Below are positions 1 to 14,200 of a DNA stretch of 64,000 nucleotides, piece by piece. The stretch is taken from NCBI GenBank assembly GCA_030248135.1, contig JASANC010005762.1, positions 124,001 through 188,000 on the forward strand, read 5' to 3'. A program made the translations under genes and the position numbers. Below the pieces are notes generated by a model that saw only the letters and a list, made by a program, of their open reading frames with translations, did no database searches and was not told the DNA's origin. Within the stretch, counting starts at the first letter, position 1, and each line of letters begins with the position of its first letter. Source of the DNA: Theristus sp. LFF4_11. Its lineage: Eukaryota; Nematoda; Chromadorea; Monhysterida; Xyalidae.

Positions 1-2176
1 TTTATGCGTCGAGTGAAGAGTACGGTTTTATTTAGGTCACCGCACCGCTGTCAAAGACGAGCCCTTTAACAACAGTTTTTTTGTCAGTTTTCCGTGTCGC
101 ACATGCTCGCGACGCGCGATGTCAAACCACAAACAGTTTATACAACTGCAAAGAATAACTGAAAGTTTCCAAACAACAGCTCCTGATGTCACGTTGCAGT
201 AGTTGATTTTACCTGCAGCGTCAGGTTTTGTTTTGTATTTTTACCTTTTTTGTAATTTTTCGCTGTCGCTTTTAATTTTTAATGTATTTTTTAATGATCA
301 GTCGGTTAGATCGAAGTTTCGCCCGCCGCTGTTAAACGACAATTTGAAATAAAAAAATTCAAATTAAAATTATCTCTCGTGTTGGTTTTTTATTTTACTA
401 TGGTCAGCCAATGCGAATCTTTGCTGCTGTTATTATATTCTTGCTCTGTTCTGCTTTCAGTCGGTATACCACACCTTCACGGTCTATTTTTAGATTTTAC
501 GACGGTTTGATGCTTTCAATTGAAAACGTTTGGTGCTGGTCTAATATTATCCACACCGCCATTGAAAACATATGTGAAAAATAAGCGGCAGTTGGTTTTA
601 TTGCGATTTTCTCCGTGCTTAATGCTCTTTGTATTGCGCATTTCTTATGGCCACTACTAAAATTGTCACATCCACGGTTTCACCAATAGAGCAAAATTGC
701 TTCGAAGTTTCTTGTTGGACGTGCATGTCTGACGTTGGCGCTGCCTAAAGTGCTTTTTTGTGGGCGTGTGTGTGTCCGGTCAATGCGTTTTTGATCATGC
801 TTCACTTTTTGCAGCGCTGTCATATCTGGCATTTTCACTTTGCGCCATGACACAGTCGAATCGGCGGATTCGTTCATCTTTCACTCTCATTTTCTCGCGT
901 TGTGTGCGTGCGTGCGTGGTTGCGAATCGAGTTTTCCCATTCTTTTTGATGGCGGATGGCAGCTCAGTCAGTCAGTGTTCACGAATACTGGAGAAACGCG
1001 ATGTGAGACAGCGGTTTCTACTCGCAAACCGAGTCGTCGCGTATGCAGCAGCTACTATCTACGAACTGTTGTTGTGGTAGTGTGCTTGCTGTCGGTTGCT
1101 CTCTATTCTCTGAGCACTCTGCCGTTGTCTTGTATTTCTGTTTTTCTTTTTGCCGATCTTGTGGCTCCCTCAGTGTCACAGGCATCCGCAAGTTTTGTCT
1201 CTTGCCGCTTCTTCTTTGTTGCTCTTTTCAGTGTTTTGGCTGAGCATATTTCATTACGCGACTGTACAAACAGTCAATCGTTTTTCTTCTCCCTGTTGTT
1301 TTTTCAGTTTGCAATTCGCTGAACAGCATTTTTTCCTTGCTAATGTGTGTCTTAGATATTTCTTGAGCTCTGTTTTGGTTTATAATTCATTCATCTCTGT
1401 CTAAAGAGGACCGGTTAGCTGCAGGGAACGCGTTGTTATGCTTTTTCGATGGTTCATTGAAATGTTTTCTCGTTTGTTTACGGTTCGGATTTGCTCAACT
1501 CGATATGATGTTTGGATATCGCGTTTTATGTTTGCGCGCCGGTTTGGTTTTTTTCGGTAATCTGTTTTTTAAAGTTTGTGTTGCAGTTTATATTTTTTTC
1601 TCTACAGGTTTATATTTTGAAAAAATACCAAATGAAAGTTTTGCTCTGTTGAACATCTTCGTGTTATAATTCAAAACTAGCTTTGCTCTTTGCAAAACAT
1701 CAAAAGCCCTGTGAGCTGGATACTCTGGTAGCTTCTACAACAAATGAAAAAAATGTCTTAACAAACAACATATTATTTGATGGCCACCATCTCGCTGTGG
1801 AATTGAATTATCATCACGTTAGCATGCCTTTGAGTGTTATCAGTTGTTTGTCACCGTGGACTATCAAATTTTTAGCCGTTTGTGACTCACAAGCTTTTCC
1901 GGCTTTTTGAAAATGGTTTACATAAAAATTCATTCATTCACCCAGCACGCATCCACCCACAAACTTCCGACCATGGTCATGTTGCTGTGTTTTTTCGTTT
2001 CGTCTTCGGATTAAAAAAACGCAAAAAATTACCTGCAGTGTTTTGACTTTTGACAAAAAAAAATTTGACTCGTATTGAACTTTAAAGATTGGCTGTTTAA
2101 AACACGTGAATGCTGTTATTTGTCTTTAGTTTGAACGTTTTAAGCGCACGTTTAAAATTTGAACTTCATTTTTCAG
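1..2176. other. Upstream region or 5' intron of SSH, no recognisable gene
   Basis: The stretch is T-rich on the + strand, so it shows several long but featureless open frames, for example 840-1322 with a run of Cys, Phe and Leu codons. None resembles a protein family I know. The first recognised SSH exon begins inside a codon at 2177, so a start exon must lie here or left of the window. I could not identify it. Confidence 0.5.
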
Positions 2177-2271
2177 CTTGAGCGAGTGTTATTTTGCCGT
2201 GAAGGGCGCCGCTGTCATACTGCCGCAGAACGAGTGCATCATGATGCCACGTCAGACGAGCTCCGCAGGGG
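2177..2271 (+). CDS. ssh: SSH exon with the conserved N-terminal VKGAA motif
   Basis: The exon follows a TTTTCAG acceptor and ends at a GTCAGT donor. It reads LSECYFAVKGAAVILPQ, which matches the motif at the start of the slingshot N-terminal domain. It ends after the first base of a Gly codon, and the exon at 11481 supplies the other two (G|GT). Direct joining gives about the residue spacing expected between this motif and EIQQHLQAM, so no exon needs to be sought in the 9.2-kb intron. The first base, C, closes a codon from an unseen upstream exon. Confidence 0.8.
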
Positions 2272-5200
2272 GTCAGTGCAAAACTGTATTATTGGTTAAT
2301 TTTTCATTCATTGTTTGTAATTTATTGTGAAACTGTTTCGTTCCTTGTTCGTTTTATTTGCTAATATGGGATGGGATGGCACCGCTTAGCACTGAAATAC
2401 AGGCACATGGCGGTGGGTGGGTGTATAGTGGTGACATACTGCAATTGTAATCACAACAGTTGTGGTGTAGTGTAGCTACTGTCACAATACACAGGGTGCG
2501 ATTCTAATAAAAGTACAGGTTGTATTGCGTGATTGTTGGCTAGTGTGATAACCTGTTTGTCAACAACTGGTCAAGTACTTCTTTTTGTACGGGGCGAAAA
2601 ACTATCAACCTTGGTGGGAAGGCAATTTATTTGTTTCAATAAATGTGGGTATGTAAGTAAACTTCGATTAAGCTCAAACGAATTCGTACAACATAAACGG
2701 TGGTAGATCAATTTTCGTTGAATTATACTTTGGGTTACATACTATTATTATGCCCATGCAATGAAAATTCGCGCAGCTATATTGCTAGCACGACGTGATG
2801 GTTATTTATGTTTGGATTGTAGTAAAACACACACATTCGCAGATTGTGTAGGTTTGTGTAAATAATTGCGTAACTGGGCTACAAGCGGTGCTGTTGTGTT
2901 CGCAGATGATTAGTTAACTCACTGAAAGCTCGGTAAAGTTGTACAACCGTTCGGTTGTTTCTAAGAAGCTCACTCGCAACAAAGCCATCGAAGTTTGGAG
3001 AGTGTGAATGTTCTGAACATCTCTACTCTTGAAAGAGACGTTAAAAAGCGTTTCATAAACTATTGACCTTCAAATTTTACGAAATGAAACGGAAAAGTGT
3101 GAACTGAAAAAGACGAATTCAACGAACTGACTATCCTTCTACCAAGAAACAATATGTCACCGAATGATCGCCCATCATTTGTCATTTTCTATCGTCGGAT
3201 TTCATGACGCATTCTCTAGCTCTTCTGTCTAACAAACCAAAATAGTCCTCTGCCAACCTCTGGTCATCGATCTCAATTTGACACGCAAGCTTAGTATCAA
3301 TTTTATCATTAAGGATGATGGTGTGTTTATGTGCAGAGGGTCGGACAGAGTGACCACTGCACTGACGATAATATTCTCTTCATGAGTCTCATAATATTAT
3401 CAGAATTCCTATCATCCGCAGTGTCTGACTGAATAATGTTATGTCAGCAGAGGCTCAGAGGGAAAATATGGTTTTCGGGTCAGGTTGCGGGGGTGTTAGG
3501 TCGTGTTCTGTTGTTCTGCTCTAACGTTTTGTGCCAGCCGATGTAGAACAGCAGCGATATACGTGGTGACGGATGTGTTATTCATATCAGAAGTCGTTGC
3601 AGATCACATGTTTACTAGTCCTGTTCTTGTTGTTGTTAATGTTGTCGGTTTTGTTGTTGTTTTGTTGTCCATTCACGCGGACACCTCGTGTCATCTGGGT
3701 TAAAATCCACTGTTCTGGTCTGTCATTTAGTTGGATGAGGTTTGAAATAAGATTTTAACCACCGCTGAACTTGATCACGTTTGGTTCTCTCACCTCATTG
3801 GTGATTCAGTGGGTTGAGATCAGCAGCACTTGCACTTTCATTTCGATGTTCATGTTTTGCTTGATCGCACGACATGTGAAGCATTAAAAGCGATACAAAA
3901 CCCGCTAGATATGAAAACTAAATGTGAACCGCGAATCGTCAGTGGAGTATTATCGCAGAATTGGTAGTAAACATTATCACAATGGAATGTTCAATGTTCA
4001 ATCATTTCGGTTTTCGGGTGGATTCATGTGCACACGGTTTCCGAATTTTTCGTTCGATAAGCCGCTTTTTTATGCGTTCGGTTGAACGGTTTTCGCATGT
4101 TCTAATAGAAAACGTTGGTGTTCTTGCGTTGGAAAAGAGCAATTCCGAATTCACAAACCCCCTCCTGAACGTGTGGTGAAGCCACCGCTGCACTGTGGTG
4201 ATTCTGTGCTAGCGTATTAGCATTTCCAGTGGCATTATTACAAGCTCGGTCAACCGTGCACACCACACCGTCTAAAATGACTAGACTAGTTTGGTGCGGA
4301 CTGTCATTTCAGAGAGTCATTTCATTTTGCCATTCACTGTTCGTTCGTTCGTACGTTCAGTGGCGAAATATTATCATATTGTGTCTGTTTTTACTAGCCA
4401 GCAACGCTCACAACAGCGAACAGCTAATCAAATTTTCTCTCATTGCTTTCGTCTCTCCCGTCTCACTCGCTACAACTGTGCATAGAATTTCGGTTTCGGG
4501 TTTTTCGCTATTCGTTTCAAGTCAGTCAGTGCAGTGTCTGTATTCGCGTAATCGGTGGCTGTTAGTTATTAGTGTATTGTAAATGATTCTTGTCTTGCCC
4601 TTCACAATGGACCCGTTATTACGGAATAGACGAATAGACTAGACTACAATAGGCTGGGGTTTTGTGGTTTCGAAACCGATTGCATATTTATTGCAACAAT
4701 ATTCATTGAACAGTTCATTCGTTGAATAAATTGTGCATTTTGAAGTACCTAGCAGGCAGGATAGCTGGCGTAACAAAAATGATATAGCAGTGAAGCTCAA
4801 TTAAATCTTTAGCTAAGTATATAAAAATTATGTGACGGTTGGGCCAGATAAAGCCCTGATTTGACCAAGCCAATCTAACCGATTTCGATAATTCGACGAT
4901 TTTTCTCAAATTTCCATTGATTGATACGAGAAAGGGAAGCTTGTTGAACTCGAAGATGCTTATCTCTGTTCAGATCGGATGCACAGCCTTGTGTTGTGGC
5001 GGCGTGTTTCCATTGTGTTTGTTGTTGTTGAAAAGCAGTGTTTCTAGCGACTGCTGCTAATCAACGGGCTTATCACAACGGGCCAAATTACCTTTTTTCC
5101 TTCTGCTAATGAGCTGTCGGCAGCACATGTTTTTTCTTTCATTCTGATTGATTTAATCCGCCTATTTTTTCATGTCCGAGAGATATTCTGATAGAATGGA

Positions 5201-8200
5201 GAATATATCTGCTGGGTGGGGTTACTAGCCCCCGTCACGTGAAACGTTCTTTTTATGCGTTAGCTTTATGAGCGGTGTTGAGTTTTTCAACAGAGACCTT
5301 TTCACTACTATTGCGGCTGCCTGATTGTCTGTTAAAACTGGAGTGTAAAAATTCAAAATTCTTATATCGCTTCACGATGCAACGTTATCAGTCTTTACTT
5401 CAGGCAAACGGTTCTTTATCATTGTTTGTTTACTGTTCCTGGTGCTTTGTTTTTTTTAATCGTTTGTTTTGACCTCCAACACATATCTGTTAGTGTCTGG
5501 CCTAGCCGTGTGGTTGGTCGAGTTCAACAAGTTTTTTGCCTGCTTTCTGTGGTTCCGTCTCTTGTCTTTGCCTCGAGCGGGGCTCTTCAGCAATTTTACA
5601 CACTGATTTCTTGGAAAAGTACACACACAGGCGCTTGTAATAGCTGCTTTAAGGGTATCTTGTAACAGTGCAACAGCTGTTTCACGGTTTTTTCTCTGTC
5701 GACGTGTTTACGCGTCTGAATTGCGTGAAACGACTTGTGTACTTAGAACGTGCCCGTCTGTGTTTGTTATTTATTATTTATTTGCTATTGAATGTTCGAG
5801 GTTCTTTCACCGCTGCGAAATAATGGCGTCATTTTATATTGGTTTGTTGCCACGTCACGCGCAGGAAAAGCGATTTTCGGTTTTCTTCGGCGGTTTTCTG
5901 GGTTCACGTGATTTCTCAGCGGTTTCGAACAGCATTGAGCTCTTGTTTCACGTTGTTTGCTGTTCACAGTCGTTCACCTTTTTGCTTTTCTGCACGTAAA
6001 ACCTTTTTTCTGTAATTTTTTTCTATTTGCTTACTCATCGCGGTGTTCTCAAGCGAATGTCCGCACTTTCCTGCATGCCCCGTCGGCTACTGTTTGTTTG
6101 CTAATATATCATCGTAATTTATTGACTTTGTTGAATTTCTGGTTTTTTTCCATCTTTTGTTTGCCCGCTCGTTGTGGTTGTTGTTTTTGTTGTCACAGGA
6201 CTGTTCGCTCCTTCCAAATTGTTTTGCTAGCTGCTTGGTCATTTGACTGGCACCTCTTGACTCTTTTTTCTATCGGCGGTTCGGTTTGGTTTGGCTGAGT
6301 GTCAGGCGGTTTTGGTTAGATCAGACAATTTAGCATCATCGCACAACCCGTGACTCTGGAAAATTTGTTTACTCGTTTTCGCTTGCATTGAGATTCGAGG
6401 CTGTCCGACTGTCTTTTAACGAACTCAGTTTCAGTGTTGTTGCTCCTCGGTTGTTCAGTTAACGCCAGCCGACAAGACGAACCAACAAATTTGATCAACA
6501 GCTTTGGTTGAACTGTAGCTTTGGAAGGCGCTTCCTTTCGTTTTGGGCTTAGATTCAGTGACTACTTGGTGGATTCAAAACGTTAGTCTGTTGCTTAGGG
6601 TGCGTGATTTCGAAATTTGAATGTGTTCTGTGCTTGTTAATGGGCATGTGAAGCTGACTTTTTGGTAGTCGTTTGTTTGCAACTCTGACCGATCATGTTT
6701 AAATGATGAGACAAGCAACCGCATGATAGTCGGTTTTTGTTTCATTTCTTCACCATGGTCTTCGTCTACTGTGTACCCAGCTTTCTGTTTGGAACTTGAT
6801 TCTTTCTGAACTTGCTTGGGCACCCAAGCGTGTTGAATAGCGCAGAATCAGAACCCATGATTGCCGGATAAAAAAAAACGGTTAATTTGGCTTCCATTTG
6901 AAGAGCCGTAAAGACCAAATGGTTTGTTGACTGATGTCCAATAACGTCGCGGTCTGATCAAACCGAAATTGCGTGTCTTCACACGTCTTTTGCCCTTTCT
7001 TTTTGTTGGTGTGTATTTTTTGTTCAATACTGAAAGTCATGTTGCACTAAAGCTATTTTTCTTGCTATTTTTGTCCCAATCCGTGAATGAGTTTGCGAAT
7101 ATTATTAGCATTTTCTGCGTTTTTTTGTCAAAATAAGGCGGAATTCTACCATGTATCATAACAGGATACCAGTAATTCCCACACTTGTTCTATTTTATTT
7201 TATGCTCTTTTATGGAATACAAAAATGGCATTTTAATGCTGGTTACTGTTCGTTGATTCAATTTTATCTTGATTCTGCAGTTTCTAAAAAAGTTGTTCTA
7301 ATACATGTGATTCAGTGTGTTGCGCCATGTGATACAAGGTGCTAGGTTGGCTGAAATGGAAAAAATAAAAAACCTAATCTTTAAGGAACACCAAGCTTGA
7401 AGATCGACGAACATTCTCATTTTTCATTATTGCCGCTTTCTTGGATCTCATCATTCTCATGTATCATTCTGATGAGGCGTGCTTGTTCTTCTGAGTGCTT
7501 AGAACTGATAACAGTACTTAAAACTCGATGTGAAATTTTCGTGGGCTGCGTTTCTTTTGAAAAGTATCGGTCAGTTTCAGTTTGCTCAGCTTTAAAACTT
7601 TGGCGGCGCCTTTCACTGATGCCAGATTTGCCAAGTTCCCAAGTATCAAGTTGCTCGCGCAGTTAGTCAAAGAAAAAAGGCTCTCTGGTGATGTCGCGTA
7701 TTATTTGCAATTCCTGATCTTTTCGATTATATTTTGTTCCAAAGTATTCCATTGACGTTCTCATTTTCCAGTCTGGCAGTTTTACAGAAAAAAAAATAAA
7801 CGGAACAGAATAATGAAGCCCACCGGCTGGTTGCAAACACTGAACTGTTTACCATATTCAGCTTCATCAGCAATGTTCAGCAAAACGTGCATCGTGAGCT
7901 TACAGCTGACCTTCTTAGCCGCATATTCTGCTGTGGTGCTGTTCTGCTGATTGCTTGTTCGCGATGCGTTTTTGCATGGGATTCTGTTATTTTTATGGCA
8001 AGCAACAGCTTTTTCGTGCTCTTTTAGATTAGAAATATTCTCTCCGGACGCAACAGGAGCTGTCGCTTTTTTTGCGTTGTTGGTCGATGTTCCAAAACGA
8101 TGTTTTTCTCTGCTTTGAATTTGTTGAACTCCTGATATTGGTTTCAAGGTCCGCCTTTAGCGAAGTGCAAACGATTATTTCTAATCACCGCCAACCATGG

Positions 8201-11200
8201 TCCATGTTACTTACTGAAATCTTTTTGAATCAACTGTCAATCTGTCAAATAAGTTTTACAAATAGTATTGTTTTAGGGACTTTGCTCATTCAACTAGTCC
8301 GTGAAACTGCTCTGGTCAAAAACCAACGGTACTCGAAGCTATGATATTGTATAACATCGATGTTTTGAGTCGATTTTGACTTAAAAATAATAAAACTCGC
8401 TCCGCAACTGATCATGATCATTGAACCACCATCGGATCCCGGTTTGCCCGCGATAACGGCACTGAAATGCGGCGGTGTTGTGTCGGCAACTGGTTCGCAC
8501 GGTTCGGACGCATGTTTTTTTCATCTTCAGTTTTTGCTTACAAAACTAAAACTGCGTTTTGTCTTGGAAGTTTTACGAAGACCAGAAAATAAACAATCCT
8601 CGAAGCGTGCAAGTGAAAAACGTATCTGAATATACAGAGTGAGCCAAAAAAAGGTTCCAATTCTAAAATGCTCTCACTGATTTGTGCTAAGGTGTTTCGA
8701 GCTGAAAATTGGAACACTATTAGAAAACATTTGGAGGTTTTTCTGACCAAATTTTTGTTATGGTATGTTGCCCCTATCACTCACTACAGATGAATATCTG
8801 GAAAATATGAAAAATCGACAAATGTTGGGAAATGCAGAGGTTTGATTTAGCTGTAACAAAGGGACCCCGTGTTTTAAAATTTGGACCACTTGTTAGAACA
8901 CTTTGGGAGTTTTTGTGAGCAAAAATTTTTTGGCTTACACGTAAGTTCATTTTTACAGTGTAATTTTCAAAAAAATAGCAATTTTTGACGAAAAACAATG
9001 TTCATCCATAATCTCACTGTTTATCATTGCTCATAAACGGACTTCCGAACTGATGTATCGTCACGCGGGGTCAAATGGAATCTTGTACGAAATTGCCGAA
9101 CCACTGTGGAACAGCTATTCGCTTGTTCCCCTCCAACTGACAGACCAGACTCGCTGCTCTGCCGTCCACTTAACCATGATGGCAGCAAAGACTGAAAATG
9201 GAAGTGCATCTCTCACTGCAGAAAACAACCACTTTGCTATGGTGAAAATATCAGAGTGGCAAATTGTGTGAATTAAAAAAGGAAAAACAATTTGGATTTG
9301 AAAAGCAAGATAAATTCGCATCTGTTTTGAGCAGAACCGCTCACGCACACTCAGACTTGAAGTGAAACATTGGAGTGATCAAAAACTGTTCAAATGCAAC
9401 TCAGCATTTGGCATTTATAAGCTGCTTTAAACTCACGTTGCTTTTTTCATTTTTTTGTGTTGTGAACACTCGGGCTGTCACCAACGTTCATTCTTTTGAT
9501 CTTTGTTACGGTTAAATCAACCCTCTGCATTTTACAACATTTGTCGATTTTTCATATTTTCCGGATATTTTGCTGTAGTGAGTGATAGGGGCAACATAAC
9601 ATGACAAAAATTTGGTCAGAAAATCCTCCAAATGTTTTCTAATAGTGTTCCAATTTTCAGCTCGAAACAACTCAGCACAAGCCAGTGAAAGCATTTTAGA
9701 ATTGGAACCTTTTTTTGGCTCACCCTGTATTTTTTGTTTGAGGTATCACGTAAAATGATAGCAAAACTGATAGTGATCGTGGGTTTCCTTAAAATTTTAC
9801 AGCTTCAACTGCAATTTTAGCTAGTTTTCTATTTTAAGATTGAAACAGATAAATTGTGCAATATTTTGACGAGCGTAAACAGATTTTTTGAGATATTGAT
9901 GTTGCAATTTGATTTGCACACGTGTTTCTCGCCAAGCCATTGCCAAAGTACGGTCATATTCCCACGTTGATTTCGCGTCATTCACTGTTGTTTATTTTCA
10001 CGCGCAAATTTTGTGTAATTCAGGGAAAATCAGGAAAAAATTGAACAGCCTTCATACCGGTTCGTTTGCACGTTGCACTTGTGTAAAAAGAAGCACCTCG
10101 CAAAAATAATCATTCAAGGTCGTTCGGTTTCGGTCGAAAAAAAAAGGAAATCCATTCTGAAAAAAGTGCACTGGAGACAGAGAAAACTCGTAAATTTTGA
10201 TTGCGTAACAATGACCGTAGAATTGCACTTCTGGCGCGGTCACAGCATGGTGGATTTACTTTTTTAGGGTGGTTATTCTGTCTGTAGATTTTTCAGACAA
10301 CCAATTCAACTGGTTATTTTACTTTCATTGGCAAAAAAGGCGTGTCTCAAAACGCTACAAAAACGACACGTTGTAGATGAAGTTTTTACGAAGTATTTTG
10401 CCAGTGAACTAATGACTTTTCACATCTTTTCGGCAAGGTCAACACTCAACACAAATGTGTGCCCCCCCCCATCCTGTCCTGTGCCGTGACGGTGAAATAG
10501 TCTTAGTTTTGTAGTTAATCAACGCAACGTTTTGATTGCTGTCGTAGAGATGATGTCTCCATTAGCATGTTGTCTGTCCTTGAAGACGCATTGAATATAG
10601 AAACGTGGGCAGCAGATAAATGCACAAAATCACATGCACACTGATTACTTTCATCAGCGACCAGCGGTTAATGAGCGTGACTGGTCCTTCCTTGTCCGAC
10701 ACAGAGTTGGTAACTTCTGATGGTCATGATTTACGATCTCAGAAAATAAAGTTAGGGTCGGGTTTTAGATACAGTAAATAAAAATGTGGTATTTTTTGAG
10801 AAACAAATGCATTTAAATAGCACAAAAATCCAAAAAAATAACTCAGTGGGGCTGATTTTAGGACAGTTTCGTTGTTATTGGTAATAGACGCGTCGGACAA
10901 TTAGATGGTTAAGACGTTTTGACCCATTTCACATCTTGCACCAACATTGGATGCGCTTTTAGCAACTTTCCATGTCAACACTCAGTGATATTTTAACTTT
11001 CCTGGTGTTATACAAGCGAATGTATGTATGATGTGTAAAATCGGTAACATGCATGCAAAATGTGTACATATACTGCAACAACTTTTGCGTCAAGTTTCCT
11101 GATATCAAGATACGATTTTCAGCAGGGTGTGTGTGTGTGTGTTGTGTTTGAAGTGGACTGGGTTATTATTCTGTGAAGCGATTTTTTTTGGGTAACAGTT

Positions 11201-14200
11201 TTTTCGGATTATGATTGTGAGAAGTGAAATTGTTGTTTGGATGAATGGGAAATACGAATAAAAAACGCTTACTGTTACGTGAGAAACGTGCGATAGCAGT
11301 TATGGAAATGAACATTTTTAAAAATAGTATAATTTTTATTCAAGAAAACGATTGTCAGTTTAATTGTGCACCAGAGAACAAGGAACCACAACAAGAAACA
11401 AGAAATCATCTATCTCTCACCCATAAAATGATTCTAAAACCATGTCTGTCGTTGCTTTAATTCATATCCTCAAATTTTAGGTGAAATCCAACAACATTTA
11501 CAAGCGATGCTGCATATCCTGAGGCCACAGGACACACTGAAGATGGTTAGTTGTTGAAACATGAACAGAGTTTTTTATCTGATCTGATTACCCGAGATGG
11601 TACCACGACACCCGATATGGTGCCACGAACTCGCATTTACCATCTATCAAGAAATGCAAGTAGGTTCATGTCACAGCTTCTGTTTTGGTTGCAGTTGTCG
11701 AATGTTGTCCAGGAGTGGGCATCAACAACGTTCAATTTCACTAATAGTCTTATCGTAATTTAGTTTTCTGTGTGAATTCTGGCCGTCTGAACCCTGCCAT
11801 TCATCAATCTGTCACCCTCAATCAAAATTTGTCACCCTCGTGGCCTGGTGGTAGTGCGTCAGACTACAGTCTGTGCGCTCGGGGGATCGAGCCCCGCCGA
11901 GGGGTGTATAGGCACTTAATGACAGAGAAAACTCGATGGGCGCCCTACTCAATGGCGTTCTGTACGCTTCTCTGGGTTAGTTAGCCCTGGCTAAAAACAT
12001 CGCCTAAAAATCACAACAACAACAACATCAATCAGGCTGTCCGCCTTGAATCGGTGCTCGGCACGCACACGCGCTACATGGCGATCGTCTCGTCCGTCGG
12101 TCGCCAGGACAACGTGGAGTCGGTGATCGTTGGCGTCGATCACGTCCAGTCGACGTCGACCTCTGCAGAGAACACGACCAACTCGGACGCGCAAGAAACG
12201 GAGAGCAACAATTCTGCTACTGGTTCATTGGAATCGAACGTGAAACCGGAGAGTGGGGACGTGAATGAGGACACGACGACACAGCAACAGCAACAGCGAC
12301 GGACCACGATCGGACTGGTGCTGCCGATTTGGGCGAGCACGCTGATTCAGTTGGACGGCGATGGTGGCATTTGTGTCGAGTCCGCTTATGGAGGACAGCA
12401 CACGTTCAAGCCGGTCTCCGTGCAGGCCATGTGGTGAGTCGGTGCCGCGGGTTGGGTGTTGAATGTTGTTTTTTTGTCTGAACTAGTTTTTGTGCTTATC
12501 TGGAAGAAAGAAGCGAGATGATTCGCTTGGCTGGATGGTATCGCTTCGATCAGCATTCTGCGGTTAACAAGCAAAATAGACAACGGGTACTAGATTCTTT
12601 GCTGATGGTTTTGGAATATTTACGGGGTGAGCGCAACTTGCTGATTGACATCGTTAGTGCGATGCACCGATACCCGTAAACCGTTTGAACGGTAGACTTT
12701 GGCTTCTCTATCTTTAAGTTCCCTTTTGGGCACTTTATTTACTAAACTTTTTAAATTTCACACTTTTAGGTCCGCTTTTCAAAGCCTCCACAAAGAGCAC
12801 GACCTCGCACGGAGGTACCCGTACTTTCCGGGCGGTCTCACGCACACTTGGATGCAGTACTATGAAGCATCGATTGATTCACCCGAACCACTGCGCAGTG
12901 AATGGTGTGTTTTTTATTGAGAACCCGGAAATGTTCTGAAATTCTTTCAATGAGCTCTCTTTAAAGTCTGCACTTTAAATAAAAGGAAAAATTAGCGAAT
13001 TGTGAGTCGTTAAGAGTTTTTTTTTGATGATTGCTGATTGCAGCTGCCAGTTGCACGAACACAGTTTTTTGTCTGTTAGCTTCCATAGCCTGTGAACTGT
13101 GTATTCAACGATTGGCTAGACAAATGTTCAACGCTTCTTCAACGACAGCACTACGTTTGTCACAAGCCATAGTTTTGTCGCGGAAGTGTTTGGTACATTA
13201 CAGAAGGGTTAATTAGGAATGCTCAGTCCGGGTGTCGATCCGACTACGACCCGTAGTCTGCAACCGCGCAACCGATTGAGCTATCGAGGCGAACGGGTGA
13301 CTTGTATTTACAAAGCGCTAACATTCCAGGCACTACACGCCGACAGACGACGGCGACTTGAAAGCGGACGTTTTGGAGAAGTTTCGACAGAAGCCGCCGG
13401 AGCGCGCCGCCGCCGAGAAATCGATTCGCGTCGCGTTGAAGGACATTATGCAAACGGTCGACCTGGACGAAGTGACCAGCAAGGATGTAAGAAATGCATG
13501 CGATTTACTTTTTAGAGCCTTGTGCATGTGACGACTCCAACTCTAATAGTTGATCGTAATGTACAGATTGAGCACCCTAATTTTGATCTGTATGTTTACA
13601 ATTTTTTATGGTGCTTACTTTGTCTTCTAAAATAGCAGTCACATGTATCACAGCCGGTTTGATCGAGTTATTTGTTTCCAACCAATGTCTAAACAATTTC
13701 AATCTAACCATTTCAGATTCGCCAAAAACTCGAGGAACGCCTCGAACTGAACCTGACCGAGTACAAAGAATTCATCGACCAGGAAATGCTGGTCATCCTC
13801 GGACAGATGGACAAACCGTCGAGAATATTCGATTACTTGTATCTCGGCACCGAGTGGAACGCGTCGAATTGGGATGAACTCAGGGGCAACAAGTGTGGAA
13901 TCGGGTTTTTTAGAGTTCTGAATTAGTTTGGAACTTTGGATGGATTGGGCGACAGTAGTCCCAGATGTCTGAAAGTGTATATTCCCACGCTCTTATGTTT
14001 TGGCCTAACAATGTACAGGGTGTGCATAAGAGCCCACGAGTTTAGACATAGTGCAATATTTGCACTTATTAGTGCAATATTTGCACTTATTGTATAGTAA
14101 TATGAAATTGTTTCTTTTTACTGATATTTTTAAAGGAAGCGGCACTGGCAATTTGTGACTTGACGTTTTCCGACCGCCACTAAATGTATGCATGATTGAC

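Noticed and set aside
840..1322. 160-codon + strand open frame near the left edge
   Set aside because: It is Cys/Phe/Leu/Ser-rich because the strand is T-rich, has no recognisable domain, and overlapping frames look the same.
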